DNA of 64,000 bases, taken from positions 22,915-86,914 of the forward strand of contig JAKFEY010000020.1 of NCBI GenBank assembly GCA_036675475.1. Reading direction: 5' to 3'. A program made the translations under genes and the position numbers. The notes under the pieces are model-generated. The model had not been told where the DNA came from. It searched no databases and was given only the letters and a program-made list of their open reading frames with translations. Positions within the stretch are counted from its first letter, which is position 1, and the number at the start of each line of letters is the position of its first letter. Source of the stretch: JALYRV01 sp036675475 (GTDB lineage Bacteria; Acidobacteriota; Vicinamibacteria; Vicinamibacterales; SCN-69-37). This document shows, piece after piece, positions 1-8,024 of this stretch.

Positions 1-736
1 GCGCGTGGCGATGCACCAGCGCGATCGCGTCGGGCGTGAAGCCGACCTGCGCTTCGCCGCCGGCCACGCGCAGCCGGTGCGCGATGTACTGCTCGACCTC
101 GTCCTTCGACATCGGCTCGAGCCGCACGCGCCGCGAAACCCGCTGCGCCAGCTGCGTCATCTCGTCGGCCGCCAGCGTCGTCTCGAGCCGCGGCTGGCCG
201 CTCAGGATGATCTGCAGCAGCCGGCGGCCGTTCGCTTCCATGTTGCCGAGCACGCGCAGCTGCTCGAGCGTGCGCGGCGCGAGGCCCTGCGCCTCGTCGA
301 CGACGAGCACCGCGCGCGCCCCGAGCGGCGCGAGCGATCGCAGGAAGCTCTCGAGTGTTTCGTGCAGGTGCTGCGCGTCGGCGGATTCGAATCGCCCGCG
401 CCGCATCTCCTCGCGCGACACGACGCCGAAGTCGCGCAGCACCACACGCAGCAGTTCCGCGTCGGCCACCGCGGGATTGGTGATGAGCGCGCTGAACGTG
501 CGCCCGCCGAGCGAATCAATCACCGCGCGCGACAGCGTGGTCTTGCCCGTGCCGGTTTCGCCGGTCAGCTGCAGAAACCCTTCGCCCCGCTCGAGCCCCT
601 GCCGCAGCTCGTCGAAGGCGCGGCGGTGCGATTCGGTCTTGTAATGGAAACGGGGATCGGTCGTCAGCGCGAACGGCTGCTCGCGAAGTCCGAAGAAGCG
701 CTCGTACGGGACATCGTCCGCGCGCGACAACTGCAC
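1..736 (-). CDS. ExeA/GspA-like AAA ATPase, 3' end outside window
   Basis: Secretion-type AAA ATPase of the ExeA/GspA family, probably acting in the cytoplasm beside a type II secretion or type IV pilus assembly system. I translated the minus strand from a GTG at 736; no ATG lies in frame near the start. The N-terminus carries YERFFGLREQPFALTTDPRF, the usual opening of this family, followed by a Walker A motif GETGTGKT at about residue 55, a Walker B region ARAVLVVDEAQGL and a sensor region LSGQPRLE. The frame is open to base 1, so the C-terminus, where family members often have a peptidoglycan-binding domain, lies outside the window. The GTG start has no clear Shine-Dalgarno sequence. It diverges from the small membrane gene at 777. 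Confidence 0.85.
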   Translation of the reverse strand, partial: MQLSRADDVPYERFFGLREQPFALTTDPRFHYKTESHRRAFDELRQGLERGEGFLQLTGETGTGKTTLSRAVIDSLGGRTFSALITNPAVADAELLRVVLRDFGVVSREEMRRGRFESADAQHLHETLESFLRSLAPLGARAVLVVDEAQGLAPRTLEQLRVLGNMEANGRRLLQIILSGQPRLETTLAADEMTQLAQRVSRRVRLEPMSKDEVEQYIAHRLRVAGGEAQVGFTPDAIALVHRHA

Positions 737-776
737 GTCAGGGAGTTTACACGGGATTTGCTAGGATTTAGCCGGT

Positions 777-1034
777 TTGCTGCTGCTGATTGCCGTCGCA
801 TGGGCGCTGATGACCGCCGGGCTCACGGTGCTGCCGGGCGTGCTCGGCAACCTCGTGGACGAGCCCTGGAGCGTGGTGATCGCGTGGGCGCTCGTGTCGC
901 TCGTCTGGGTGCCCGTCGAAGTGGTGATGCGCGGCCGGCTGGGCCCGCTTGCGCGTTTTGCGGTGACGGCGCCGCTCTGGGTGGGGGCGGCGGCCTGCGG
1001 CTACTGGCTGCGCCAGCTGCTAGGCCTCCCCTGA
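777..1034 (+). CDS. Small hydrophobic membrane protein
   Basis: An 85-residue protein made almost wholly of hydrophobic stretches: residues 1-22, 31-49 and 59-80 could each span the membrane. I recognise no family. The start is a TTG immediately followed by a run of leucine codons, with only a weak purine stretch upstream, so the exact start is uncertain. It lies 41 bases from the divergent ATPase start and 4 bases from the convergent end of the kinase gene at 1039. The hydrophobic pattern and tight fit suggest a real gene, but no function can be assigned. Confidence 0.5.
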   Translation: MLLLIAVAWALMTAGLTVLPGVLGNLVDEPWSVVIAWALVSLVWVPVEVVMRGRLGPLARFAVTAPLWVGAAACGYWLRQLLGLP

Positions 1035-1038
1035 CGCG

Positions 1039-1920
1039 TCAGGCCGAAAGCTGCGCCTCGACTTCGGCGCGCGCCGGCACGCTGGCCATCGCGCCGCGCC
1101 GCGTGCAGCTGACGGCCGCGGCGGCATTCGCGAACCGCATGGCGTCCTCCAGCGGACGCGCCTCGAGCAGCGCGGCAATGAATCCCGCGCGGAACACATC
1201 GCCCGCGCCGGTCGTGTCGACCGCTGCCACCTGAAACCCCGGCGCCTCGATCACGTGATCGCGGTCGAGCGCCATCGCGCCGCGCGCGCCGAGCGTCACG
1301 ATGATCGGCGCCGCGGTCACGCCGCGCAGCTGCCGCAGCGCGCGCGTCATGTCGGCTTCGCCGGTAATCGCCGCAGGCACATGCTCGGCGACGATCGGAT
1401 GCGTCGCAAGCGCCAGCAGCTCCTTGGCGCGCTCGCCAACCTGATCGATGTCGGTGGTGACGATGCGTCCCGCGTCGCGCGCGCCGCGCGCCGCCTCAAT
1501 CGACACCGCGATGTCGACATCGTCCACGTGCAGCACTTTCAACCGGGAATAATCAACCGGGTTGAATATTCCCGGTTGGCGCTGCCACAGCACGATGCGT
1601 TCGGGCTGGCCGTCGGCGAGCAGGATCACAGAGTACGCCTGCGGCGCCTGGGCGGTGATGGTGTGCGAAATGTCGACGCCACGGCGGGCGAGCTCGGCGC
1701 GCACGAGGGCGCCGTTCGCGTCGCTGCCCGTGACGCCCATGAACGCCGCGCGCAGGCCGAGCGCCGCGCAGCCGGCCATGGCCGTGGCGGTCTGGCCGCC
1801 GGCCGAGACGGTGTGTGACTGAATCTGAAGTTTGGAGAGGGCGCCTTCCGGCTGCGGATACGCCGGAAGGAGATAGGTCAAATCGACCGCGCTGGCCCCG
1901 ACGCCCGCGACGTCGAACAT
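1039..1920 (-). CDS. PfkB-family carbohydrate kinase
   Basis: Sugar or nucleoside kinase of the ribokinase/PfkB family, 293 residues, the normal length. It transfers the gamma-phosphate of ATP to a hydroxyl of a sugar-like substrate in the cytoplasm. The N-terminal glycine-rich region at 38-52 (SAGGQTATAMAG) matches PfkB signature 1. DTTGAGD at 235-241 is signature 2, with Asp241 as the expected catalytic base. Substrate cannot be told from sequence. The start at 1920 is one base from the stop of the upstream outer-membrane protein gene on the same strand, so the two probably form an operon. Codons 115-127 contain a near-perfect 39-base palindrome, listed separately. Confidence 0.88.
   Translation of the reverse strand: MFDVAGVGASAVDLTYLLPAYPQPEGALSKLQIQSHTVSAGGQTATAMAGCAALGLRAAFMGVTGSDANGALVRAELARRGVDISHTITAQAPQAYSVILLADGQPERIVLWQRQPGIFNPVDYSRLKVLHVDDVDIAVSIEAARGARDAGRIVTTDIDQVGERAKELLALATHPIVAEHVPAAITGEADMTRALRQLRGVTAAPIIVTLGARGAMALDRDHVIEAPGFQVAAVDTTGAGDVFRAGFIAALLEARPLEDAMRFANAAAAVSCTRRGAMASVPARAEVEAQLSA
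1540..1578. repeat. 39-base near-perfect palindrome inside pfkB-like gene
   Basis: The outer arms CAACCGGGAATA and TATTCCCGGTTG are exact 12-base complements. The inner arms TCAACC and GGTTGA are exact 6-base complements around a single central G. Only one A:A mismatch separates the two pairs. The word CCCGGTTGA also occurs twice near 45097-45120. A palindrome of this quality is unexpected in coding sequence and could be a transposed palindromic unit or a binding site. Confidence 0.8.
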
Positions 1921-2469
1921 CTAAAACGCGAAGCCCACGTTCACGCGGCCGGTCGGAAACGCCACCACGATGTCGTTGTCGTCGTCGCCGCCGCCAAACA
2001 GCCGCATGCCGCCGCCACCGAGGCCGATGAGCACGTTGCGCTTCGATCCGAGCAGCCACTCGTAGCCGACATCGATGCCGATCGCGCCGCGGGTTTCCTT
2101 GCGGCGCCGTTGAGTGGACTGGAAGTTGACCGGGTCGAAATCGTACGTGTCGTACGAGATGCGATGAAACCCGATGCGGCCGCCGATGAAGAAGCCGGTG
2201 AGCGCGGCCCCCTGCGGGAAATAGCGGCCCAGCACCATGGCGTTGGTATAGCGGTCGTCGTCGAACTCCAGCGTGCCGGCCGAGACACCGATCGTCGACG
2301 CCTCGGTGACCTTGCGCTGGTACTCGCCATTAATGAAGCCGAGGATGTCGGCAATCGGCGACGTGGAGAGCGTCTGTTTGTGTTCGACGGGCGTCTTCGT
2401 GCCCGTGTCCTGCGCAAACGCCAGGCTGGACGTCAGAACGAGCGCCGCCGCGAAAACCCCAATCTTCAC
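1921..2469 (-). CDS. Small outer-membrane beta-barrel-like protein
   Basis: A 182-residue secreted protein with a signal peptide MKIGVFAAALVLTSSLAFA cleaved before QDTG, followed by alternating polar and hydrophobic strands typical of a small outer-membrane barrel (VLGRYFPQGAALTGFFIGG, IGIDVGYEWLLG, NVLIGLGGGGMRLFGG). It ends in VNVGFAF, and a terminal aromatic residue is the usual barrel-assembly signal. I chose the GTG at 2469 because it starts exactly at the signal peptide and is preceded by GGAGATTGGAAA. A longer frame would run into the tRNA. The ribosome-binding region is itself made of a heptamer repeat. It is followed after no gap by the PfkB kinase gene. Function is unknown. Confidence 0.75.
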   Translation of the reverse strand: MKIGVFAAALVLTSSLAFAQDTGTKTPVEHKQTLSTSPIADILGFINGEYQRKVTEASTIGVSAGTLEFDDDRYTNAMVLGRYFPQGAALTGFFIGGRIGFHRISYDTYDFDPVNFQSTQRRRKETRGAIGIDVGYEWLLGSKRNVLIGLGGGGMRLFGGGDDDNDIVVAFPTGRVNVGFAF

Positions 2470-2490
2470 TTTCCAATCTCCAATTTCCAA
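2470..2490. repeat. Heptanucleotide tandem array (3 units) at a ribosome-binding site
   Basis: On the plus strand the bases read TTTCCAA, TCTCCAA, TTTCCAA: three contiguous 7-base units with one substitution. On the minus strand this supplies the purine-rich Shine-Dalgarno region of the outer-membrane protein gene starting at 2469, so the array doubles as a translation signal. It also lies directly between that gene and tRNA-His. Confidence 0.75.
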
Positions 2491-2498
2491 TGAATTTA

Positions 2499-2574
2499 TG
2501 GGGTGGATGACGGGAATCGAACCCGCAACGTCCGGCGCCACAGGCCGGTGCTCTGCCGTTGAGCTACATCCACC
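2499..2574 (-). tRNA. tRNA-His (GTG anticodon)
   Basis: A complete cloverleaf on the minus strand. The acceptor GTGGATG (2573-2567) pairs with CATCCAC (2509-2503), the anticodon stem CCGGC/GCCGG encloses the loop CTGTGGC with anticodon GTG, and the T arm contains GGTTCGATTCC. An extra G at position -1 faces discriminator C73, the identity feature of histidine tRNA. The 3' CCA is encoded (2501-2499). It sits just upstream of the outer-membrane protein gene, same strand. Confidence 0.96.
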
Positions 2575-2625
2575 GCAAGGAGGGTGAACTCAGGAGTTTA
2601 GCACCCGGTTCAGCAGCCGGGCAAC

Positions 2626-3579
2626 TCAGGCGATGCGGGCCTTCGCCTCGTCGATGCGGCGCACCTCGCCGCACGGGCGCTGGTCAGTGACCGCCAGCAG
2701 GTGTCCGTGCTCGACGCGCATCTGGCGCACGAACACTGAGGAGGCGGACACCTGCTTGGCGGCATACATCAGCTGATCCGCCTCGTCGAGCAGCGCGTTG
2801 GCCAGCTCCGGTCCGTTGCCGCGCCGGCCGTCGACCCCGCCAAGCTCCAGGCACACGATGCCGACGTCAACCTTCACGGGCCGCTCTGCCAGCTGCTCGT
2901 GCTCGCGCGACCAGTCGTACCCTTCCACGGCGCGCTTGTAGCGGTTGCCGATGAGGCATGCCGTATCGGGCCGCTGCAGGTCCGTAATGACGAAGCAGAA
3001 CTCGTCGCCGCCGAGCCGGGCGTGCAGGTCGCGGCTTGCGCCGGCGCGGTCCGACGCGATGAGGTCGGCGGATCGGACTTTTTCGGCAAGCAGGCACGCC
3101 ACGCGCTCGATGATGCGATCGCCCACAGCGTGTCCGAGCGTGTCGTTGTAAATCTTGAAGCTGTTGATGTCGACCACGCCCACGCCGATGTGCTGCACGC
3201 GCTGTTCGGTGGCGAGGTAGGCCTCGAAGCGCTGGCGGAAGGCGTCGAAGCGGTAGAGGCGCGTTTTCGGATCGCGCTGCGACTTATCGCTCAGGTCGGC
3301 GACGACGTCCTCGAAGTAGCGGGCGATGGCGCTGACGCGGTGGTCCTTTTCGCTGAGCTCGGCGTGCAGGGCTTTGACCTTTTCGGCGAAGCCTTCCGAG
3401 AGCGCGCGAATCGCGCCGGCCTTCGACCCCTCCAGCAGATCGCGCTGCCACTCGAGCACACTTTCCACACCGCGTATCAATTCCTCGCGGTCGTAGCGGC
3501 TCAGGCGGAACTCGCGCGCGACCCACTCGCGCAGCTCGTCGGTCGTTCTCGGCAGCTTGATCTGGGTTGCGGTCACCAT
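2626..3579 (-). CDS. GGDEF-domain diguanylate cyclase
   Basis: A 317-residue cytoplasmic protein predicted to make cyclic di-GMP from two GTP. The N-terminal 90 residues are helical and charged, probably a coiled coil for dimerisation. The C-terminal GGDEF domain runs from about residue 95 to 285 with an intact LGGDEF at 189-194 and the NDTLGHAVGD segment that precedes it. The position where a RxxD inhibitory site would sit reads ASRD, so product feedback through the I-site is probably lost. I chose the ATG at 3579 because GGGAAGG lies just upstream; in-frame codons extend to 3627 but without a better site. There is no sensory domain I recognise. The downstream gene on this strand is tRNA-His. 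Confidence 0.9.
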   Translation of the reverse strand: MVTATQIKLPRTTDELREWVAREFRLSRYDREELIRGVESVLEWQRDLLEGSKAGAIRALSEGFAEKVKALHAELSEKDHRVSAIARYFEDVVADLSDKSQRDPKTRLYRFDAFRQRFEAYLATEQRVQHIGVGVVDINSFKIYNDTLGHAVGDRIIERVACLLAEKVRSADLIASDRAGASRDLHARLGGDEFCFVITDLQRPDTACLIGNRYKRAVEGYDWSREHEQLAERPVKVDVGIVCLELGGVDGRRGNGPELANALLDEADQLMYAAKQVSASSVFVRQMRVEHGHLLAVTDQRPCGEVRRIDEAKARIA

Positions 3580-3650
3580 ACGCCTTCCCGAAACGCGCAT
3601 CCCACGACGCGCTGCAGGATGTTGCAATCAAACGGTGTGCCGCGACGCGG

Positions 3651-5423
3651 TCATCCCACTTTGCGCAGCGTGCGCACCACGCGTCCTGATGGGCCGCCAG
3701 GCGAGCTCACCACGACGCGGACGATGTAGTCGCCCGGCTGGAGCGCAGCGATGGGCACGACGCCGCTGAGCGTCGCGCGCGTCTTGTCGGGCGAGGGCGT
3801 GAGCGCGGCCGGCAGGGAGAGCAGCGCGGGCCCGTTGAGCGAGCGCGCGATCTCGAGGCGGCCGGTGGGCATCACACCCGGCGGCATGTCGGTGAGCTCG
3901 ACCTGCGCGATGGCCGTCGGTTCCGCGCTGAAGATCATGCGCGGCTGAAACGCGCCGGCGCGCGACACGCCGAGGATCACCGTGCTCAGCTTGATGGGAC
4001 CGGCGCTTTCGAGCACCGCGTTCAGGTCGTAATCCGCGGTTGCGGCACGGCCGGTCTCGTCGACGGCCGCGACCCGCATGCGATAGTGCCCGGGCGGCGC
4101 CACCATGGCCGCCATGATCGGGCCGCCGGTGAGCTCCTCGGGACGCGCGGTCCACTGGCCGATCATCGATCCCTTCTGATCGAACAGGCCGACGGCGGCG
4201 GCCTTCAGTTTCGCGGACGGCTCCGCCTCGGCCAGCGCGATCACGCGCAGCTTCTCGTCGCCGGGATTGCTCGACACATACCCGATCGCGCGCATCGCAA
4301 ACTCGCTGAAGCCGCGCGCCTGGCGCAGCATGTCGTGCGGCGTGACGGCGGACTTGCGGCCGGCATCCGCGCTGCTTTTCGTGAGCGCGATGCGCGGCCT
4401 CGCCCGCACCGTCACATCCGGCCGCGACGTCTTCACCTCGAGCCGCGTCACCCCGCCATCGTCGGGCCCCGCCGCGATGGTGGCGATGTAGTACGTGGAG
4501 TAGCGCAGGATGCGCTCGACGGTGTCGCCGCTCTGGCCGCTGAGGCGCAGCAGCTCCGCGCCCGTGACGCCCGCGAGGGTTTCGAGGCCCGCTACGAGAT
4601 CGGTGATGCGGCGGCCGGCCAGGTCCGCCGCCCCAACCGCGCCGGGCGCGATCATCTGATCCTCGGGCTGCAGCACGTGGAATGTCGCGCGCGCGCGCGC
4701 CGCCGCCACGCCGACTTCCTCGAACCGCTCGGGCAGAATCTGGCACATGCCGGCGCCGATGTTGCGCGCCGATCCGGGATCGTCGGTCGGCCCCGACATC
4801 GATGACGAGATGAAGACCACCGACGTCGGCCCCTCGCCACCGCCCATGCTGTTGAGCAGGCCTGTGAGCTGCTCGAGCGTGCGCTTCGCGCGGCACGCGA
4901 AGTCGGTGGAGCTTTCACCGCGCGGCGCCTTGCCGCCGATCTCGTTGAAGACCTCGCGCGCCTTCGCGTGGTCCGTGGTGAAGTCGAGGCGAATGCCGCC
5001 GAGCGGCACGGTGACGATGGCGACGCGGTCGGAGGGGGAGAGGCTCGACAGCAGCTGCCCAATCGCCGGCCGGAAGGCTTCTTCACGGCCCGGCCGCACC
5101 GACTCATCGTCGAGCACGATCAGCAGCGTACGGTTGCGCGGGCGCGACACGATGCTCGACGCGAACGGTTCCGGCAGTTCGTCGATGCCGCCGGCGTTGC
5201 CCATCGGCACGACGTCGAGATCGAGGACCGCGCGGTCGCGCGCGCCGATCTTCACCGTGACTTCTTCCGGCTTCAGGTCGAGCACGGGCGCGCCGCCGGG
5301 CCCGAATGCGACGAAGTCGACGGTCAGCACCTGCGGATTGGCCGCCGTCGGCGTGTTCTGCGCATGCGCGGCCACGGCAAGCAGGCCGGCCAGCGCGAAA
5401 GTGACCGGAAACGAACGTCTCAT
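3651..5423 (-). CDS. VWFA-related acidobacterial-type exported protein
   Basis: A 590-residue protein with a signal peptide (FALAGLLAVAAHAQ) and then the pattern of VWFA-related proteins expanded in Acidobacteria: a strand-rich N-terminal region around VTVDFVAF and LKPEEVTVKIG, then a von Willebrand factor A-like core starting near residue 97 (RTLLIVLDDESV). The usual MIDAS DxSxS is altered to DDESV. Further core strands are visible at VAIVTVPLGG and TSVVFISSSMSG. The C-terminal half is beta-rich and unrecognised. Likely location is periplasm or cell surface; the role is unknown, possibly protein-protein contact. The stop lies 71 bases from the GGDEF gene start, and the gene upstream ends 16 bases before its start. 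Confidence 0.82.
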   Translation of the reverse strand: MRRSFPVTFALAGLLAVAAHAQNTPTAANPQVLTVDFVAFGPGGAPVLDLKPEEVTVKIGARDRAVLDLDVVPMGNAGGIDELPEPFASSIVSRPRNRTLLIVLDDESVRPGREEAFRPAIGQLLSSLSPSDRVAIVTVPLGGIRLDFTTDHAKAREVFNEIGGKAPRGESSTDFACRAKRTLEQLTGLLNSMGGGEGPTSVVFISSSMSGPTDDPGSARNIGAGMCQILPERFEEVGVAAARARATFHVLQPEDQMIAPGAVGAADLAGRRITDLVAGLETLAGVTGAELLRLSGQSGDTVERILRYSTYYIATIAAGPDDGGVTRLEVKTSRPDVTVRARPRIALTKSSADAGRKSAVTPHDMLRQARGFSEFAMRAIGYVSSNPGDEKLRVIALAEAEPSAKLKAAAVGLFDQKGSMIGQWTARPEELTGGPIMAAMVAPPGHYRMRVAAVDETGRAATADYDLNAVLESAGPIKLSTVILGVSRAGAFQPRMIFSAEPTAIAQVELTDMPPGVMPTGRLEIARSLNGPALLSLPAALTPSPDKTRATLSGVVPIAALQPGDYIVRVVVSSPGGPSGRVVRTLRKVG

Positions 5424-5438
5424 GGACCCTCCGGGAGT

Positions 5439-6965
5439 TTAGACACCGAACATCTCGCGATGGTGCCGGTACCAGGTGCTCTGAAAGCGATCGTCCGGAT
5501 CGTACTCGCGCTTCTTTGCGAGCATCGCCGGCAGGCGCGGATAGCAGCGCTCGACCTGATCCTTCCGCGCCCAGCGGTGATAGGTCAGGTAATAGCTGCC
5601 GCCATGCGCGATGCCGAGATCGATCAGCTCGCGGAACGCGCCGGCGGCGGCGTCAATCGCTTTCTGCGCGTGCTCGATGTGCAGGTTGAAGATCACGCAG
5701 GCATACCGCTCTTTCGCCCACGGCAGAAAGCTCTCATCGTCCTTCTCGATCATGCGCACGGTGCCGTACACGATGTTGGCGCCGCGCCGCTTGAGGGCGA
5801 CGGCCGCCGCCTCCATGAAGGCGTGGAGCTGGGGCCGCTGCACGTAAATCTCCGTGATCATCTCGGTAGCTTTGACGCGCGAGCGCAGCGCGCGGTCGAC
5901 ATCGGCGTGATAATTGTCGACGTAGGCGGCCGACAGCTGCGAATCGGCCCAGTAAATCTGGCCGGATGTCGCCAGATACCGCGTGGAGTAGACCTCGAAC
6001 GCGCGGCGCTTGTACTTGTGCGCATAGAACGTCAGGCGCGCCCAGTCCTCCGGGTTGAAGCGTGTGGGATTGGCGGTCAGCGGCGTGTCGTCGGCGACCG
6101 GCTGGTAGGTGGAGAAGATGCCGCGGCGCAGAAAGCTGTCGCGGTTGGCGTCGGTCGTGAACTGGTAGTCGCCATACAGATAGCCGTCGCGGATGCGCTG
6201 CTCGAACCGGTCGATGATGCCGGCGGTTTCGCCGAGCTCGACGACTCGACGCACCTTCACGCGCGGCCGAAGCTGCAGTTGCAGGCGCGCGATCACGCCG
6301 AACAGGCCGTAGCCGCCGATGGCCAGGCTGAACAGCTCCGGGTTCTGCGTGCGCGAGCAGCGTTGCAGGTTGCCCTCGGCGTCGATCAGGTCGAACCAGC
6401 GCACCTGCTGGACGATCGGCTTCAGGTTCAGTCCGCGCCCGTGCGCGTTGCACGCAAGCGCGCCGCCAAGACTGAGTCGATCCGCGCCGGTCTGCTTCTG
6501 ATAGATGCCCCACTGCGGGCCGGCCGCGGCCGCCTGCTGCGTGTTCAGATACTCAATCAGCTGCGGCCACTGCACGCCGGCTTCGAGCGTCACCGTGCCG
6601 GCTTCGCGATCGAACGCGATGATCTGATTGAGCGCGCGCGTATCGAGCAGCACTGCGTCTTCCGCGAACTGTTGTCCGCCCATCGCATGCCGTCCGCCGG
6701 CCATCGCCACCGCGCGTCCCGCCGCCTTCGCCTGCCGAATCGTCTCTGCGGCCGCGTCAAGGCCCTGGGCCTTGACGATGGCGTGCACGCGCGTGGGATT
6801 GAGCTGCGAATGCAGATCGTTGACGAGCAGGGAGGTCTCGACGTCGGCAATCGCCGACGCGTAGGGCGACCGGACGTGAATCGTCGGGATAATGCAGCCG
6901 CCGGCGGCCACGCCCGCGACGCCGGCAGCCGCGGTGCCGAGGAACTCGCGTCGATTGAGCGTCAT
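5439..6965 (-). CDS. Tat-exported FAD-dependent oxidoreductase
   Basis: A 508-residue FAD-linked oxidase/dehydrogenase of the PCMH (VAO-type) fold. It opens with NRREFLGTAAAG, a twin-arginine motif, and a GGC that could also be a lipobox, so it should act outside the cytoplasm and may be lipid-anchored. The FAD-binding region follows with AMAGGRHAMGGQQ near residue 95 and TVTLEAGVQWPQLIEYL. A second FAD segment LSLGGALACNAHGRG lies near 155. The substrate is unknown; sugar or alcohol acids are common for the family. Its ATG overlaps the TGA of the upstream DUF6265 gene, so translation is probably coupled. The upstream open frame beyond 6965 is spurious. Confidence 0.87.
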   Translation of the reverse strand: MTLNRREFLGTAAAGVAGVAAGGCIIPTIHVRSPYASAIADVETSLLVNDLHSQLNPTRVHAIVKAQGLDAAAETIRQAKAAGRAVAMAGGRHAMGGQQFAEDAVLLDTRALNQIIAFDREAGTVTLEAGVQWPQLIEYLNTQQAAAAGPQWGIYQKQTGADRLSLGGALACNAHGRGLNLKPIVQQVRWFDLIDAEGNLQRCSRTQNPELFSLAIGGYGLFGVIARLQLQLRPRVKVRRVVELGETAGIIDRFEQRIRDGYLYGDYQFTTDANRDSFLRRGIFSTYQPVADDTPLTANPTRFNPEDWARLTFYAHKYKRRAFEVYSTRYLATSGQIYWADSQLSAAYVDNYHADVDRALRSRVKATEMITEIYVQRPQLHAFMEAAAVALKRRGANIVYGTVRMIEKDDESFLPWAKERYACVIFNLHIEHAQKAIDAAAGAFRELIDLGIAHGGSYYLTYHRWARKDQVERCYPRLPAMLAKKREYDPDDRFQSTWYRHHREMFGV

Positions 6966-7480
6966 TGCTTTCTCAACACGACGGTGTCTTCCCGTGTGCC
7001 GGCGCCGCCGCTGACGGCGGTTTGCAGAGAGCCATCGGCGAGCCGTGTGTAGCGAACGAGCTTCGGGTAATCGTGCGCCGGATTCTCGAACGTGGCGCTG
7101 TCCGTGCTGATGCTCGTCAGCGTGAAGATCGTGGCCGGCGTGCGGCCGTTCGGCATGGCGATGTAGGCCAGGCTGCCGTCGCGCTCGGCGATGCAGACGA
7201 ACTCGAAGCCGGCCAGGTCCGCGCCGCGCAGCGTGCGGCCGACCGCCAGCATCGTGCCCGACGCGGGCGGCGTCCAGCGTTCTTCCACCGTGGTGTTGCG
7301 GCCGGCTGTGCCCACCCAGGTGGCCCCAAGCCACGCCAGCTGCGCGATACGCGCGGGCGCCGCCTTGAGGGTCGAGTCCACGCGCTCCTGCCCGGTCTGA
7401 CAGGCTTGCGCGGGGGCGCGGTCATTAATAAGGACCAGAGGCGACGCCAGCAGGCAGGTCAGCAACAGATGTGGCCGCAT
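6962..7480 (-). CDS. DUF6265 family exported protein
   Basis: A 172-residue protein with an N-terminal signal (LLLTCLLASPLVLI) and a single domain matching DUF6265 in pattern: LAWLGATWVG near residue 49, EERWTPPASGTMLAVGRT, FEFVCIAERDGSLAYIA and FENPAHDYPKLVRY. Family members are small exported beta-rich proteins of unknown function, usually predicted as lipid- or ligand-binding barrels. I used the ATG at 7480; a TTG three codons earlier is also in frame. The stop overlaps the start of the FAD oxidoreductase by four bases, which suggests the two products work together. It diverges from the membrane protein gene at 7578. Confidence 0.75.
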   Translation of the reverse strand: MRPHLLLTCLLASPLVLINDRAPAQACQTGQERVDSTLKAAPARIAQLAWLGATWVGTAGRNTTVEERWTPPASGTMLAVGRTLRGADLAGFEFVCIAERDGSLAYIAMPNGRTPATIFTLTSISTDSATFENPAHDYPKLVRYTRLADGSLQTAVSGGAGTREDTVVLRKQ

Positions 7481-7577
7481 TGGCGCCAACTCTAGCCGAA
7501 GCCCGGCTGTGTTGCGCGAAGAAACGGATCGGCCTTCAAGTTGCAGTGTTCAGGGCCCGAGAGAGGGCTGACGAGCT

Positions 7578-8024
7578 ATGACGACTGAACCAAACCGGCG
7601 GCGCAACAACCCGGCCGAACCGATCCACCAGCCGCGGCTTGCGGGCGTGCCCGTGCGCGAGAACGACATCGAGCCGACACTCGGGCTGCACTGGGTGGCG
7701 TGGCTGTGCCGCGCGCTCGCCGTCCTGCTGTTTCTGCTGATGGTGGTGCAGATCGCGCTCGGCGTGACCAGCGCCGTCGAGATCTCCTACGGCGTGCTGT
7801 TTGCCGAGGGCGTGCGCCTGCTGATTTTCGCAGGCCTGTTGTGGGGCGCCGGCGCCCTGGCCGATCTGTTCGTGCGGTCGCACCATGACCTGCGCGCCAC
7901 GCGCGTGCTGCTGGCGCGCATCGCGTATCGGCTGCGCGAGGATTCGCCGGACACACCGGCCCCGCCCGTGTCAGGACCCAACCCCGCGCTCCCCGGACGC
8001 GATGATGCGGGATACCGCCATTAG
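7578..8024 (+). CDS. Two-span membrane protein, unknown
   Basis: A 148-residue protein with a polar N-terminus, two clear membrane segments (about residues 40-67 and 74-96) and a basic then proline-rich cytoplasmic tail. I recognise no domain; the arrangement resembles small inner-membrane accessory proteins. The segment VRSHHDLRATRVLLARIAYR after the second span is amphipathic and could form a coiled coil. ATG at 7578 follows a GAGAGAGGGC stretch. Its 3' end overlaps the start of the GH6 gene by about 20 bases. Confidence 0.6.
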   Translation: MTTEPNRRRNNPAEPIHQPRLAGVPVRENDIEPTLGLHWVAWLCRALAVLLFLLMVVQIALGVTSAVEISYGVLFAEGVRLLIFAGLLWGAGALADLFVRSHHDLRATRVLLARIAYRLREDSPDTPAPPVSGPNPALPGRDDAGYRH

